From contig JABAKD010000002.1 in NCBI GenBank assembly GCA_012845835.1, positions 16,763,629 through 16,827,628 of the forward strand: a DNA stretch of 64,000 nt. The letters are read 5' to 3'. The translations under genes and the position numbers were made by a program. Under the pieces are notes generated by a model. That model was not told where the DNA came from, made no database searches, and saw only the letters and a list, made by a program, of their open reading frames with translations. Positions 1-10,905 of this stretch are shown piece after piece. This DNA is from Undaria pinnatifida. Its lineage: Eukaryota > Sar > Phaeophyceae > Laminariales > Alariaceae. Numbering within the stretch: the stretch's first letter is position 1; each line of letters opens with the position of its first letter.

Positions 1-2151
1 GTATTGTAGCGGGCATGATGTACACGTAGGGCTGGGAGAGGAAAAGCACCCGGAAGAACCCCCCAAACCTGGGAAACAGCTCCGCGAAGAAATACCAGTA
101 AAGCCCCGCATTCGGGGTAAGGTCTTCACAGAGAAGCTGCCCGCTCACAGCTGCGTTCAGGAACGCCCACGACCGAGACGTGCCCAGCCAGCACGCCCCG
201 AGAACTATGGCGCACCATGCCGCAAACGCCACGCATAGGCGCAAGAACGCCTTGATGTCAAGAGTAAAGTACCGAGGGTCGAAGGAAGCTCCTTCCGTTG
301 CTTCAACTTCGACGAGACGGACCGGCTCATCTGCGCCGTTGCTTCCCACCGAGCACCCTCCATCGGCCGGGTCATGTTTCTGCTGTCGACTCTCTCCGTT
401 AGTGCCCCCCCTACCATTTCCTGACCCGCCCCGACCTCCCACCTCCCCACGCGTGACACCAACGTCAGCACCACCCGAGGAAAATTCAACGCCTGACCCG
501 CGACCCCACCCTTCGCGACGAACCACGGGCGACCCATCCCCATCTCCGAGGGAGCTGCTCCCGAGCATGAGCGCTGCCGGCAGTATCAGCGGCGCGGCGT
601 AAAACCGCCAGAGGCACGTCGCCGCCGCGAGCGCCGCAGCAGTAATCCCGGTCCGTCGAGACCCCGCAGCCACAAGCGCGACTAGGGGAAACACGCGCCC
701 CAAAACATCACCGGACAAAGCCGCGCACTGCCCCACCGAGACAGGGTTAAGCAGGTACACCGCTAAAACAATGTCCGGGAGATTCCAAGCTACGCCTCCC
801 GGTCCGGAGCCGCCCGGGAAGTTCCCAGAGAAGGCGGCGTCGCTGGTGAGTTCTCGGTGTGTGTTCGACATGTCGACCTTAGCTTCGGCCGAGTCTGTCG
901 AATCGGGATGTGGGGTGGACAAGAAAGTCGAGGAGTTCTTCAAGCCGGGCGGTTTGGAATCCTCATCCATCCACCCTTCCAGCTGTGCTTCCCTGGGTAG
1001 GCCGACGGGTGGGCAGCATCGAATGCAAGGCGAGTATGACGGGGAAGCGAGGTGGATTGGGTTTTGGGACAATCCTAAACGAGCGAGGCGGATACAGATA
1101 CACTATGCTTCACGGTTCTACGGGGGGTGACGCGATGTCGCCAATTTTAAGACGCGATCATGGACCGTGCAAGAGAGAGCACAGATCAGCGTCCCTTACA
1201 AAAAGTAACATCACAAACAGTAACACGGCCTTGATTACAACAGGAATACGAGACAGCCCCTGTCCTAGGCAACGCAGCGAACAGGAACATTAACATGCCG
1301 CCTCCTCCAAAAGTGAGAGAACAGCGTTGACGTGTGCTCGCGTCGTTTGCATTTCAGTTGACTAATCCAGCTCGCCGCCAGCTTCGAGAAAAGTGACAGT
1401 AACACACAAGCGGCGTCCTCAAAGAAGGGCCGTGCATCACACCAGCCATGAACGTGCCCAACGAAATATCAACGATACCCCGATCCAGGCCAGCTACGAG
1501 TACTCGCACAATGCCGCACAACAACAGACACGCATTCGTAGACCGGACGACCACCAAACATTGGCCATGGTACCTCCAACTAAACAAGCTGGGACGCTCA
1601 CAACCCTTGCAAAACACGAAACGTCTTGAGGCAAACCGACGCGAAACGACACCTCCCAGCAACCATTCTTGGGACGTGAGAGGCAAAAAAGGAACAAAAA
1701 AAATGACGATTGCAACATCGGCCAAATTTACGTAAAGGCAACCCGCCACTGTTTGGTGAGAGGTTGGGTTTGGGGGTGATACCTTTAGTACAGGCACTGC
1801 ACGGCACGGAGTTATGCAACACACTCGCAGCATGACACCACTCGTACTGCAGCTCCCTCACACAATACGGTTGGAGCGTTTCTCTGTTGTACGGGCGTTG
1901 TACCTCGGTCTCGACAGAGTTTACAGTCTACGACGCGGGGCACGCCACCCTCTCACCAGTCACCGGACTCCACAGCCACCGCACGCCGGCATATCGCTCG
2001 CAGCAGAAGACCGCTAGCGACGTCGAAGGAAGAGAAGAGGATCGTCGCCGCGAGAGTCTGCACGCCGGCAGGAACCAAAGAGCACAACCAAGCCGCGGCC
2101 AGCATCAAGGGCGATCCCGAAAAAGTGCCTCCAGCATAGTGGGACAAACCC
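1..2151 (-). CDS. PIGU: GPI transamidase subunit PIG-U, partial (two exons seen; gene runs off the left edge)
   Basis: PIG-U is a multi-pass ER membrane subunit of the GPI transamidase, which attaches GPI anchors to proteins. Two minus-strand exons are visible. Exon A, 2151-1957, follows a CGACGCAG acceptor and ends at a GTGAGA donor; it carries GLSHYAGGTFSGSPLML, matching the luminal GVSPYSGAVFHETPLI region of animal PIG-U, then a membrane segment. Exon B, 992 to 1, follows a CCTACCCAG acceptor; both borders are phase 2 and join to make a Trp codon. It contains AVYLLNP, a run of hydrophobic segments and, near the edge, LTPNAGLYWYFFAELFPRFG, the family's most conserved motif. A Gly/Ser/Arg-rich stretch of about 85 residues interrupts the membrane region (about 560-295) with no frame break. 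The first exon, coding the N-terminus, was not found upstream of 2151. In-frame ATGs at 970 and 871 are internal, not starts. Confidence 0.9.
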
Positions 2152-3193
2152 CTGCGTCGGAAAAAACACCGCGCAAAAGGAAAAACTTATCAGGGTATGG
2201 AGACGAGAATGTACACGCTAGACTCAAAGTTAAGGTACTAGGCCACTGGGCTACTGGGAAAAAGTTGACCAATTATCAATAGTCTGCCCACCTAGCAGGT
2301 GTACCATTGACATATTGTCAATTCTAACGCGTGATCCCCGCAAGGCATTGCTCGATCTCGACTCGGCAGCCAACTCAGGCAATCAGTTTAGAAAGCAAGT
2401 TCAGGTCAAGGTTAAGGCAAGAGAGGAGGTTGCTGGGGACCCACACACAATAAGCGCGGCATATATCGAAGGTCTTGAATACCGTGACCATGTTCCGCCG
2501 CCTGCGCTGACAGCGGTAGCCCCTCCGTGGCCTACACGCAAGGAGGAGCTTCGACGCGTCGCGCTGTCAGCGCAAACGAGACCAACTATACCAGCAAAAG
2601 TAGATATGCACCGTTCACTGGTGGACAGACGGCACGGGATATCTCCGAGGCTCCGCCCAAACGCTCTCTACGATAATTATTGACGACCAGTGAACCCAAA
2701 CTGGCGCAGCAGCCGTGCCGCTATCATGCCCAGAGCCAGTGTAGAGGGTCTAAGTCCGGTTGGAAACAGATACCCGTAGGTTCTAGAACGTGTGATATTG
2801 TGACATGTTGAAGAACAACCTTGTGCTACCCCTGCACGCGGAAAATATCCTCGACGAGTAACAGGGATTGAAAACTATCTCTAGATGTCATTCTAGCGCC
2901 CTATAAAATCTACGGCAACGGCGATGCCTCCATATATCCTTCGAACAGATTGTAACAGCTACGACAATGGTTAGCATGTGAGCGTGAGCACTGCTAGCCC
3001 TAGCACAGGGGTTGTCATCTCACAGGGTGCCAAGAAACAGCCCCTCCCGCGCCCGCTCCCAGGATGCGGAAGACACGACGATCTCCATGACGCGTTCAAG
3101 CGCCGGTTGCAAGCCAAACAAGCAAAGGGCGACCCTGATGGCCACGCCTGCACGTGAAGGAACGGCACAGCAGCAACCGCAGCGACGGCCAAC
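2152..3193. other. No gene recognised; expected to hold the first PIGU exon
   Basis: The short open frames here have no recognisable domain. The missing N-terminal exon of PIGU should lie in this stretch or further right on the minus strand, ending in a phase-2 donor, but I could not identify it. Confidence 0.4.
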
Positions 3194-3546
3194 GGGGGGG
3201 GGGGGGCTCATTTTTTGCTTGCCTTAAGGCCACGGGGGACCCAAGCGTCTCCTGGTCCTCGGTTTTCCGGTAACTCAAACACCGGGGTCAAGCGTGCTTC
3301 ATCCACAGATGCTGTGAGTCTCTTCAGATCGATTTCCCTCTGGTTCTCACCATAGGCCCACACCTCGACTTTGAGGCGCGGCAGTGATCGAAATTCGGGG
3401 TACACAAAACGAGACAAAAAACGACCAACTGAACGTATGCACTTCACTGGCGGGCAGCTACGGCTCCCCACAAGCAACCACGGCCCGCGAAATTGACGGA
3501 CGCTCCTGGTGGGGCGAATGACGACGTCGGGTGCGCCAGACAGCAA
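3194..3546 (-). mobile_element. 3' end of a non-LTR retrotransposon with poly(C) tail
   Basis: Read on the minus strand, a 112-codon open frame (3546-3208) ends in KASKK followed by a TGA that runs directly into a C homopolymer (3206-3194). The remnants at 62556-63430, 40567-40712 and 50578-50735 end the same way (KASNK or SSNK, stop, then poly C), so this is read as the C-terminal piece of a related element. The 5' part is missing. The open frame itself has no recognised domain. Confidence 0.5.
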
Positions 3547-4002
3547 TCGTAGCCAGCCAGAAGCGACTCACGAGATGTTTTCGTGAGTTCGAACATGCGA
3601 GCCAACAACACCAAAAGCTACCGAAATCGCTGAAATATTCAATTCACGCGCGGGAGCCTAATACAATGGGTGCATCACCGATAAAAAAACGGTTTTCATC
3701 AAAAGCTTGCTGCTCACCAGACGGATGAATATAACTTTTAGTCTGCAGTAGGTCTTTGGAGAATAGATAGAGGCAAACAAATGAGGGGCAGGAAGTTATG
3801 GAGTCTAAAGAAAGGGCTAAAATCTGAAAAGCTCTGTATTACTTTTGAAGCTCTGCACTACCATTGGATCTTTCCTGCATTTTTTCTAAAATTCGAAATA
3901 AGGATCTTGTTTGCAGATACCATACTCTATTTTCAGGTGTTTTTAGATGTACGCGAAATGCCTCCATACGAGCTCCTACTCAAAATATTCCTGTGTGATC
4001 CC
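3547..4002. other. No gene recognised
   Basis: AT-richer spacer between the retrotransposon tail and the foldback element. No open frame with recognisable coding character. Confidence 0.4.
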
Positions 4003-4011
4003 CGTGGCCTG
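4003..4011. repeat. Left target-site duplication of the foldback element
   Basis: CGTGGCCTG, identical to 5949-5957. Confidence 0.8.
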
Positions 4012-5948
4012 CAGCGCCGGTGAACTTGCACGTACGTGCCAGGCTATTCGAATTTGCACGTAAGAACAGAACCAAAAACGCACAGCTTTTGCCTTGGAAA
4101 CCGCTGGTAATTCAAACAGCAGCACACAGCAAACACAGCACACAGACACCACTATGGCATACGACAAACTCGCGGTACAGCAGCCAAACGAATCAGAAAC
4201 GCCGCATGGAGCCTGCCACCACCATGGCCCGTGAGATTGAGCAGTAGAATGAGCCCTGTCCATGGGTTTCAGGGTTATTTTCCACCCGTAATGAGCGAAG
4301 GTTCGGGAGCGATGGCCGTAAGCAACGTGGGTGCTTACAGCTGTGCGTCAACGCCCCAGGAGCCACCAAACAGCAGGACGAAGACGTCGCCAGACCCAGA
4401 GTTCACGTCCGAAGCCACGCCCTCGTGCTGTTACGATTTTTCGTCATCCTCGCTGCCTGCTGGCGAAGAGTTCATTGTGATAGACGGCCCCTTGCCTGCT
4501 GGCGTCCAGCCGTTGTGCGATTTCAACAGCAGCAGCAGCAGTTGTCCACCGCCGATGCAGACGGGCTTGATAGTTGTAGACAGCCCCTCGCCTGCTGACG
4601 GCTTGGGATCCCACGGCAATGCCTCTACGGCGGAGATGTCGCCAGACTCAGCTCACACGCACCTCGACGCACCTTCCTCCGTCTGCACGGGCACGGACTT
4701 TCTGCACGGACAGTCCGTGCCCGTGCAGACCGAGGGAGGTGCGTCGGGGTGCGTGAGCTGAGTCTGGCGACATCTCCGCCGTAGAGGCATTGCCGTGGGA
4801 TCCCAAGCCGTCAGCAGGCGAGGGGCCGTCTACAACTATCAAGCCCGTCTGCATCGGCGGTGGACTGCTGCTGCTGCTGCTGTTGAAATCGCAAGCTGTG
4901 CGTCAACGCCCCAGGAGCCACCAAACAGCAGGACGAAGACGTCGCCAGACCCAGAGTTTACGTCCGAAGCCACGCCCTCGTGCTGTTACGATTTTTCGTC
5001 ATCCTCGTCGCCTGCTGGTGAAGAGTTCGTCGTGATAGACGCCCCCTTGCCTGCTGGCGTCCAGCCGTTGTGCAATTTCAACAGCAGCAGCAGTCCACCG
5101 CCGATGCAGACGAGCTTGATAGTTGTAGACGGCCCCTCGCCTGCCAACGGCTTGGGATCCCACGGCAATGCCTCTACGGCGGAGATGTCGCCAGACTCAG
5201 CTCACACGCACCTCGACGCACCTTCCTCCGTCTGCACGGGCACGGACTTTCTGCACGGACAGTCCGTGCCCGTGCAGACCGAGGAAGGTGCGTCGGGGTG
5301 CGTGTGAGCTGAGTCTGGCGACATCTCCGCCGTAGAGGCATTGCCGTGGGATCCCAAGCCGTCAGCAGGCGAGGGGCCGTCTACAACTATCAAGCCCGTC
5401 TGCATCGGCGGTGGACAACTGCTGCTGCTGCTGTTGAAATCGCACAACGGCTGGACGCCAGCAGGCAAGGGGCCGTCTATCACGATGAACTCTTCGCCAG
5501 CAGGCAGCGAGGATGACGAAAAACCGTAACAGCACGAGGGCGTGGCTTCGGACGTGAACTCTGGGTCTGGCGACGTCTTCGTCCTGCTGTTTGGTGGCTC
5601 CTGGGGCGTTGACGCACAGCTGTAAGCACCCACGTTGCTTACGGCCATCGCTCCCGAACCTTCGCTCATTACGGGTGGAAAATAACCCTGAAACCCATGG
5701 ACAGGGCTCATTCTACTGCTCAATCTCACGGGCCACGGTGGTGGCAGGCTCCATGCGGTGTTTCTGATTCGTTTGGCTGCTGTACCGCGAGTTTGTCGTA
5801 TGCCATAGTGGTGTCTGTGTGCTGTGTTCGCTGTGTGCTGCTGTTTGAAATACCAACGGTTCCCAAGGCAAAAGCTGTGCGTTTTTGGTTCTGTTCTTAC
5901 GTGCAAATTCGAATAGCCTGGCACGTACGTGCAAGTTCACCGGCGCAT
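4012..5948. mobile_element. Foldback (nested palindrome) DNA transposon, non-autonomous, with 9-bp target-site duplication
   Basis: The left arm from 4014 is repeated as an inverted copy ending at 5946 (outer termini GCGCCGGTGAACTTGCACG and its complement); the arms match closely for over 700 bp. The centre is built from further copies in alternating orientation: forward 4338-4760, reverse about 4755-4895, forward about 4896-5300, reverse about 5300-5640. The identical 9-mer CGTGGCCTG flanks the element at 4003-4011 and 5949-5957. A 9-bp duplication is typical of Mutator-like elements, and long-TIR or foldback relatives lacking transposase are known in that superfamily. Each arm holds the same open frame (4231-4761 plus; 5924-5202 minus), rich in Ser, Pro and Asp, with no transposase motif; it may be an accident of arm sequence. 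Assignment to the Mutator group is inference from TSD length. Confidence 0.85.
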
Positions 5949-5957
5949 CGTGGCCTG
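5949..5957. repeat. Right target-site duplication of the foldback element
   Basis: CGTGGCCTG, identical to 4003-4011. Confidence 0.8.
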
Positions 5958-6004
5958 AAATCGTTTGGCCATTGGTCAAACTCCCTTTCGAGACGGAGAA
6001 CGGA

Positions 6005-6125
6005 GGAAGGGGGGCGTACTTACTTTATGCCTAACCGTGGTCGCATGACCATAGACACTGTGCATCCCTACAATGCCGGGACGGAGCACATCGGGATTTC
6101 ACCAAACCAGGCCGACATTGTGTGG
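6005..6125 (-). repeat. Retrotransposon 3'-tail repeat (poly(C) type), copy
   Basis: On the minus strand this reads through a conserved block (GCTCCGTCCCGGCATTGTAG, a stretch with CTATGGTC), then AGTAAGTACGCC and a C run (G run 6008-6014 on the plus strand). The same arrangement recurs at 61738-61880, 62395-62525 and 63884-64000, so it is a dispersed family with a fixed 3' end. Confidence 0.6.
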
Positions 6126-6189
6126 CACGGGGGGGGGAAGGGGGTAGTGGTTGCAAGTCGAACAAGCGGAGGGCGACCGTATTTGCCAC

Positions 6190-7650
6190 GGCTGCAGGAG
6201 GAGGAAGCCGAGCGATGCGTCTATGGAAAGATATCGACAAGATTTTTCCAAAGCCGCAATTCTCGTTTCGTGTGCCCCCCTTGTTTAGGAGAACATCGGT
6301 TCTGAGAAGACGTAGCAGGGGGTGCGTGTTTCATCTTGCGTGCTATACCGCGGTGAGGTACCCAGCTGATTTCATATGCTCGGATAAGTTCGACGTGGGG
6401 CAAGGTCTCAGGCAAGGATGCGTGCTTGCGCCACTGCTGTTCAACATGTTTTTCACGGCGGTACTGCGTGTGGCCGAGAAACGCTTTCTCGTTGATGCAG
6501 CCATCACGGACAACATGGTGCAGCTCCAACGAAAGGAGGAAGTCGAGAAGAAGGGCACTTCACGCACAGGCAAAGTCGACGGGCGGAGGGGGAAGGAGGG
6601 TGATGAGGTGCAGAGATTGTGGGGTATGCTGTACGCGGACGATGCGGGCATCGTATCGCGATCATCAGAAGGGCTGGAGAGGATGATGACGGTGATCGTC
6701 ACTGCGTGCTCGTCGTTCGGGCTTACGGTATCCGAGGCAAAAACGGAGATAATGTGCCTGGAAACCAAAGGCGGGGGGAAGGTGTCCTTCACAATCAATG
6801 CAGCCGGCCAGGTATACAAACAAAAAAATCGAGTTGGTGTACTTGGGCGGGGCTATCACTGCAGACAGAGACTTTAGTGTTGAAATAACGCGGCGTCTTC
6901 AGAGGGCCTGGGCGTGCTTCCAGCGGTACAAGATGGAAAACTATGATCGCCCGGGTGTGCGCTTACGGTTGAAGTTGCGGTTGCTGAAAGCTGAGGTGGT
7001 CGAGACACTTCTTTACGCTTGCATGACGTGGAGCCCCAAGAAGCCTGACTATGACAAGCTACGACAGGTTCACCACTCCATACTCCTCCGATGCCTTGGA
7101 TGGCGGAAACGGAAGGGCGACGACCACACCATATCGTACGCTGACGCGCTTGCCAAGACAGCTTCCGAGAGCATAGATGCGATAGTGCGCAAACGGAGGA
7201 TATTGTTGGCGGGATTCGTAGCACGTATGGGGGAGGAGCGTCTTCCACAGAGGGTGATGTTTGGGGAGCTTGTTGGGGGTAAGGGCTACTCAGGGGAGCA
7301 AGAGAAAGACTGGATGGCTCATCTGAAGGAGGATATATCGGTCTTCGGAATGAAATTCGAAGGGTGGCGAAAGGCTGCTCAGAAGGCTGGCAGATGGTTT
7401 CGACGAGTAGAGGAGGGAGCCGAGTTGTTCATGCGGAATTGGTATGAAACGGAGAGGCGCAAAGCCGCAGAGCGACGCGCAAAGGCTGCGGAAGCGCCAT
7501 CCACCGTCGGCATCTCTAAGCAGCCGGGGGAAGGGGGGAGGGGGGGGACGGGGGGGGGGGGACGGGGGAAGGGGGGACGTCATGCCCAAGAGACTGAAGT
7601 CTGGGTTTGGCCATCATCGTCTTGAAAGTTGTGGGCCTTCCAATGGCCGT
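6190..7650 (+). mobile_element. Non-LTR retrotransposon reverse transcriptase, 5'-truncated and frameshifted
   Basis: The first frame (6122-6877) contains the reverse transcriptase fingers/palm signature GLRQGCVLAPLLFNMFF and the catalytic box MLYADDAGIV, whose two Asp residues bind metal, followed by a SEAKTE segment. The second frame (6798-7625) continues the same protein with the thumb and C-terminal region (VYLGGAI, LLYACMTWSP, RKRRILLAGFVARM). The frame changes at the A7 run 6822-6828, so no intact polyprotein is made. The endonuclease domain and first RT blocks are absent. The C-terminal codons run into a G-rich low-complexity stretch (7525-7580). This is a degraded LINE-type copy; the specific clade cannot be assigned by eye. 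Confidence 0.9.
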
Positions 7651-7779
7651 GACAAAATGGCGTAAGACTGCCCTAACTTCTTCGCCATGTTGCGTTCTCT
7701 CCCCAGTGCCATTTGATGATGCACTTGATACCCTCTATGAGCCCAATGCCGTCTTTAGTCAGTTCCTAGGGTCTGCTAG

Positions 7780-7935
7780 AATGACATTTTTTTATCTTTT
7801 CCTTTCCTTGCTTCCTCTTCTTGTCTCGCCTTTTCTTGCTTTTCTGGTCTTTCTTTTCTTTCTTTTCCTTTTTCGTTTTCTCTTTTCGCTTTCTTCTCTT
7901 TTCTTTCCTTTCCTTTCCTTCTTATTTGTTCTTTG
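7780..7935. repeat. Polypyrimidine (TTTTC/CTTTT) tract
   Basis: Plus strand is almost pure T and C with irregular TTTCC and TTTTC units. The long hydrophobic open frame it creates is a composition artefact. Confidence 0.8.
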
Positions 7936-8385
7936 TTTCATTTTTGCAATTGACTTGCGTCTGTCGTGCGTATGCGTAGTGATAGATACTACGTGCAATA
8001 TATACGTGGTAGTCTTTCTTGGGTGGCAAGCGGTATAGATAGTCGGTTTTTCCAGGCGCGAGTAATGAAACGTATGCACCAGGTATACACCTGGCGCATC
8101 GTAGCCTGACTCCCGATTTCACTTTTATATGTTTCTGGTGGAGGCATGAATTGCGTCAGCTGTGATATATGCGTGTACCACCTTGGGTTGTTTGTGTTTT
8201 TCCCTAGGGTATTCCTCAGCTCCGGAGTGACTGGAGCCTGTCCTGTGACCACGGATTTGATTATGCGAGTTAATGTGAGAACAACAATATGACAAGTGCA
8301 CATAGTTGACGCTGCGTCCACACCTGATGTTATACGTAATAACACACTGCTAAACACTGCTGCTGCGGTACCTTCATAACACGAG

Positions 8386-8947
8386 GTGGAAAGAATACAC
8401 GTGAAATTCACGAGGGTCTTTCAGGACAACCAAACGGACAATGCGATAACTCACCACAGCAGCATATTGCAGCAGTTTGATGCCAGCCGTGGCCTCCAGA
8501 ACGCACCATTGTCCCGTCGCCTTCTAAGTTCTCTCTGGCTGTTGAGCTGTTCTCTCTCGTTCTGCATCGTGATATGGGGTTTTCACATAGTCGGCTGGCT
8601 GGTTCGGGAAATTCCTCCCAGCATCCCCAGGTTCTCCTCATCGTGCGCTGTCGTTGTCGTCGTTCATTTCTGCTGTGCGCTCTCGTCGGATGTACACCTG
8701 CGAGCGACTGGGAGAGAACGCAACAGAGTTCAGGTACACGGCAGTCGGTGGTGACCATTCTGGCGGCAGTGGAAGTGCTTGGGCAAGAGCTGTGGTGGCG
8801 GTTGTTGGCGCGAGTCTCTTCGCGCAGGTGTGGTTTACGTCTCATTTCCTTCCGCTGCACGCTGAGCAGCAGCAGCAACAGCAGCAGCGCGGCAGCAGCA
8901 GCCACAGCCAGCTGGTCTTACGGGTATCCGCACGTGCAGTAGAGTAA
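8386..8947. other. Weak open frames, coding status undecided
   Basis: Plus-strand frames at 8386-8754 and 8654-8947 and an antisense frame 8905-8408 overlap. The 8654 frame ends in a CAG-repeat glutamine run (8865-8890) after a hydrophobic stretch. None has a recognised domain and no strand preference is clear, so I do not call a gene. Confidence 0.2.
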
Positions 8948-9184
8948 CGTACTGATACGAGTACGCCTGACTTTTGAGCTACGCTGGCTAATGTTAATAG
9001 TTGTTCTCGCGCGATGATATGGTATTCCACGCAAACGAGGCAAGTCGTATTGTGGATTCTGGTCTTCAATACTGCTATAGGCAGTTTTAGAGTACAAGAC
9101 AAGGGGCAACGGCAGTCCTACTCAGATGTAGTACGTGGAAGGGCAGAGCTGCGATATACCATGGCATCTTTGAGGAATACCAGG

Positions 9185-9605
9185 TACTTTTTTTTTTTTT
9201 TTTTTTTTATATCCTCCGGCGGATGGGGAAAAATAAAGCTTTAGCTCACCACACTTCCGCGTATTTTCATACGCGTCGTGTGTCGATTTAACTCAGTTGC
9301 TTTCGCAGCCCAACGCTAGCTGGCGCACCCTTCGAGTCCCATTGTAGGTATAGCGTGAGCTGTCCCTATCAGTGGTACTGGTAGGCATTACCAGGTACCT
9401 GGTAGGTTTTAATTTTTTTTTTTTTTTTTTTTTTTCATCCTCCGGTGGATGGGGAAAAATATAGCTTTTGCTCACCACACTTCCACGTATTTTCATACGC
9501 ATCGTGTGTCGATTTAACTCAGCTGCTTTCGCAGCCCAACGCTAGCTGGCGCACCCTTCGGGTCCCATTGTAGGTATAGCGTAAGCTGTCCCTATCAGTG
9601 GTCTT
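9185..9605 (-). repeat. Two adjacent copies of a SINE-like retroposon
   Basis: Two direct copies, about 9188-9388 and 9412-9600, are nearly identical (shared TCACCACACTTCC, CAACGCTAGCTGGCGCACCC, GTCCCATTGTAGGTATAGCG). Each begins on the plus strand with about 20 Ts, that is, an oligo(A) tail on the minus strand, as expected of retroposons. Both are bordered by TACCAGGTAC or ACCTGGTAGG sequence. Possible Pol III boxes near the 5' end are weak, so tRNA origin is unproven. Confidence 0.6.
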
Positions 9606-10180
9606 CGTTACAACCCCGGCAGCGCAAGCTGCCGTTGTATACGGATGCGTGTGTATGTCGACTCGGCCTGTCCCCTGAGGGTCAGTTTCGGTGGAGATAG
9701 CCACCCGGAATGTCATCTTTCCGGGTAGTGTGGGACTTGCGCAAGCTCACCCACTAACAAAACCCCTGGCCATGGGAGATGGCCTTCCGCCGGACTTGGT
9801 CCAGTTACGGTCCACCCTATCCATTCGGGCGTTAGTCCACGTAGGTTTCAAATTAAAAAAAAAAATAGTAGGTACTAATGCATCTCCCAAATCTACGTGG
9901 CACACCCCACACGCACCTGCTGCTGTATACGAACACACAGCGGCACAGTACACAACACGGCAATCGCTGAGAGCAGACAGTCTCGAGAGTTGTAGCTGGT
10001 AGCTGGAGTATGGCTCAGAAAAGCGGTTGGATTGCCGCCACCTGGCCGCTACTACAGAACCCTCTGCGCTCCCTCGTCGTCGTGGAAGATGGATCGCTCT
10101 CAACTGACTACGTACTACAGTCGTACTCATACCGCCTTGCTTATCGAGCGTGACAGCATGACACAGCTCATATGATATAT
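9606..10180. other. No gene recognised
   Basis: Contains an A11 run near 9855 and a small hairpin GCAGCGCAAGCTGC near 9620. No credible coding exon. Confidence 0.4.
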
Positions 10181-10229
10181 AACTTCAATTCCACAACACA
10201 GCGGCGGCGGCAGCAGCAGCAGCTATTAA

Positions 10230-10905
10230 TTTGCTATTTTGATGGAGGTGGTGCCGCAGGAAAGTCGTGAACGTTGGTGGGTGAGCCGAAGCCAGGTAAC
10301 CCCGCCTGGCCCTATATACCCAAGGGAGGATTAACCTCGGTTTGTCGTGTCCAAAACGCGAAAGAACAACAACTCCACGTGCAGCGTGTGGGAGACGCCC
10401 CGTAACGACGACCAAGCAATCTGCCAACTGTACTTTTGGCGGAGGTGGTGCTGCAGGGGGGTCGTGGATGTTGGTGGCAGGGCCCAAGACGGATAACGTT
10501 GCTTGGTCCTGTCCAAGTGAGGGTTGCCCTGTGGGTTCTTCGTGTCCAAAAATGTTCGAAAATCCACGTAAGGCGTGTGCGAGACGCGCCGTGACGACAA
10601 CCCAACAATCTGCCGATTCTTCTTTTGGCGAAGGTGGTGCTGTAGGAGAGTCGTGGGCGGTGGTCGGCGCAGAGCCTAAGATGGATAACCCCGCCCGGCT
10701 CTGCCCAACGAAGGGTTGCCCCGGGTTCATCGTGTAGAAAACCCGAAAAAATAACAAATTGACCACATCTTTTGGCGGAAGTGGTGCTGTAGGATGGTCG
10801 TGGGCGTTGGTGAGCGCAGAGCCCAAGACGGGTAACCCCGCCTGGCCCTGCCCAAGGACGGGTTGCCGCGGGCTGATGGTGTGCAAGTGGATTTGCTACT
10901 TTTCG
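10230..10905. repeat. Degenerate tandem array, unit about 150-190 bp, four copies
   Basis: Units share GGCGGAGGTGGTGCTG, GTCGTGG..GTTGGTG, GAGCCCAAGACGG and CCTGTCCAAG..GGTTGCC, with starts near 10240, 10437, 10627 and 10773; the last is partial. Open frames on both strands across the array follow from the repeats and are not called genes. Confidence 0.7.

Noticed and set aside
205-543. 112-codon minus-strand frame near the left end
   Set aside because: Out-of-frame shadow of the PIGU exon, which is supported by conserved motifs in another frame.
1354-1833. 159-codon minus-strand frame
   Set aside because: Lies within the PIGU intron between phase-compatible exons and shows no similarity to PIG-U or another family.
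4231-4761. Independent protein-coding gene
   Set aside because: The same frame occurs inverted in the other arm of the foldback element and has no domain; treated as element sequence.
7607-8079. Hydrophobic plus-strand frame and Lys/Arg-rich minus-strand frame
   Set aside because: Produced by the TTTTC polypyrimidine tract; no domain or splice context.
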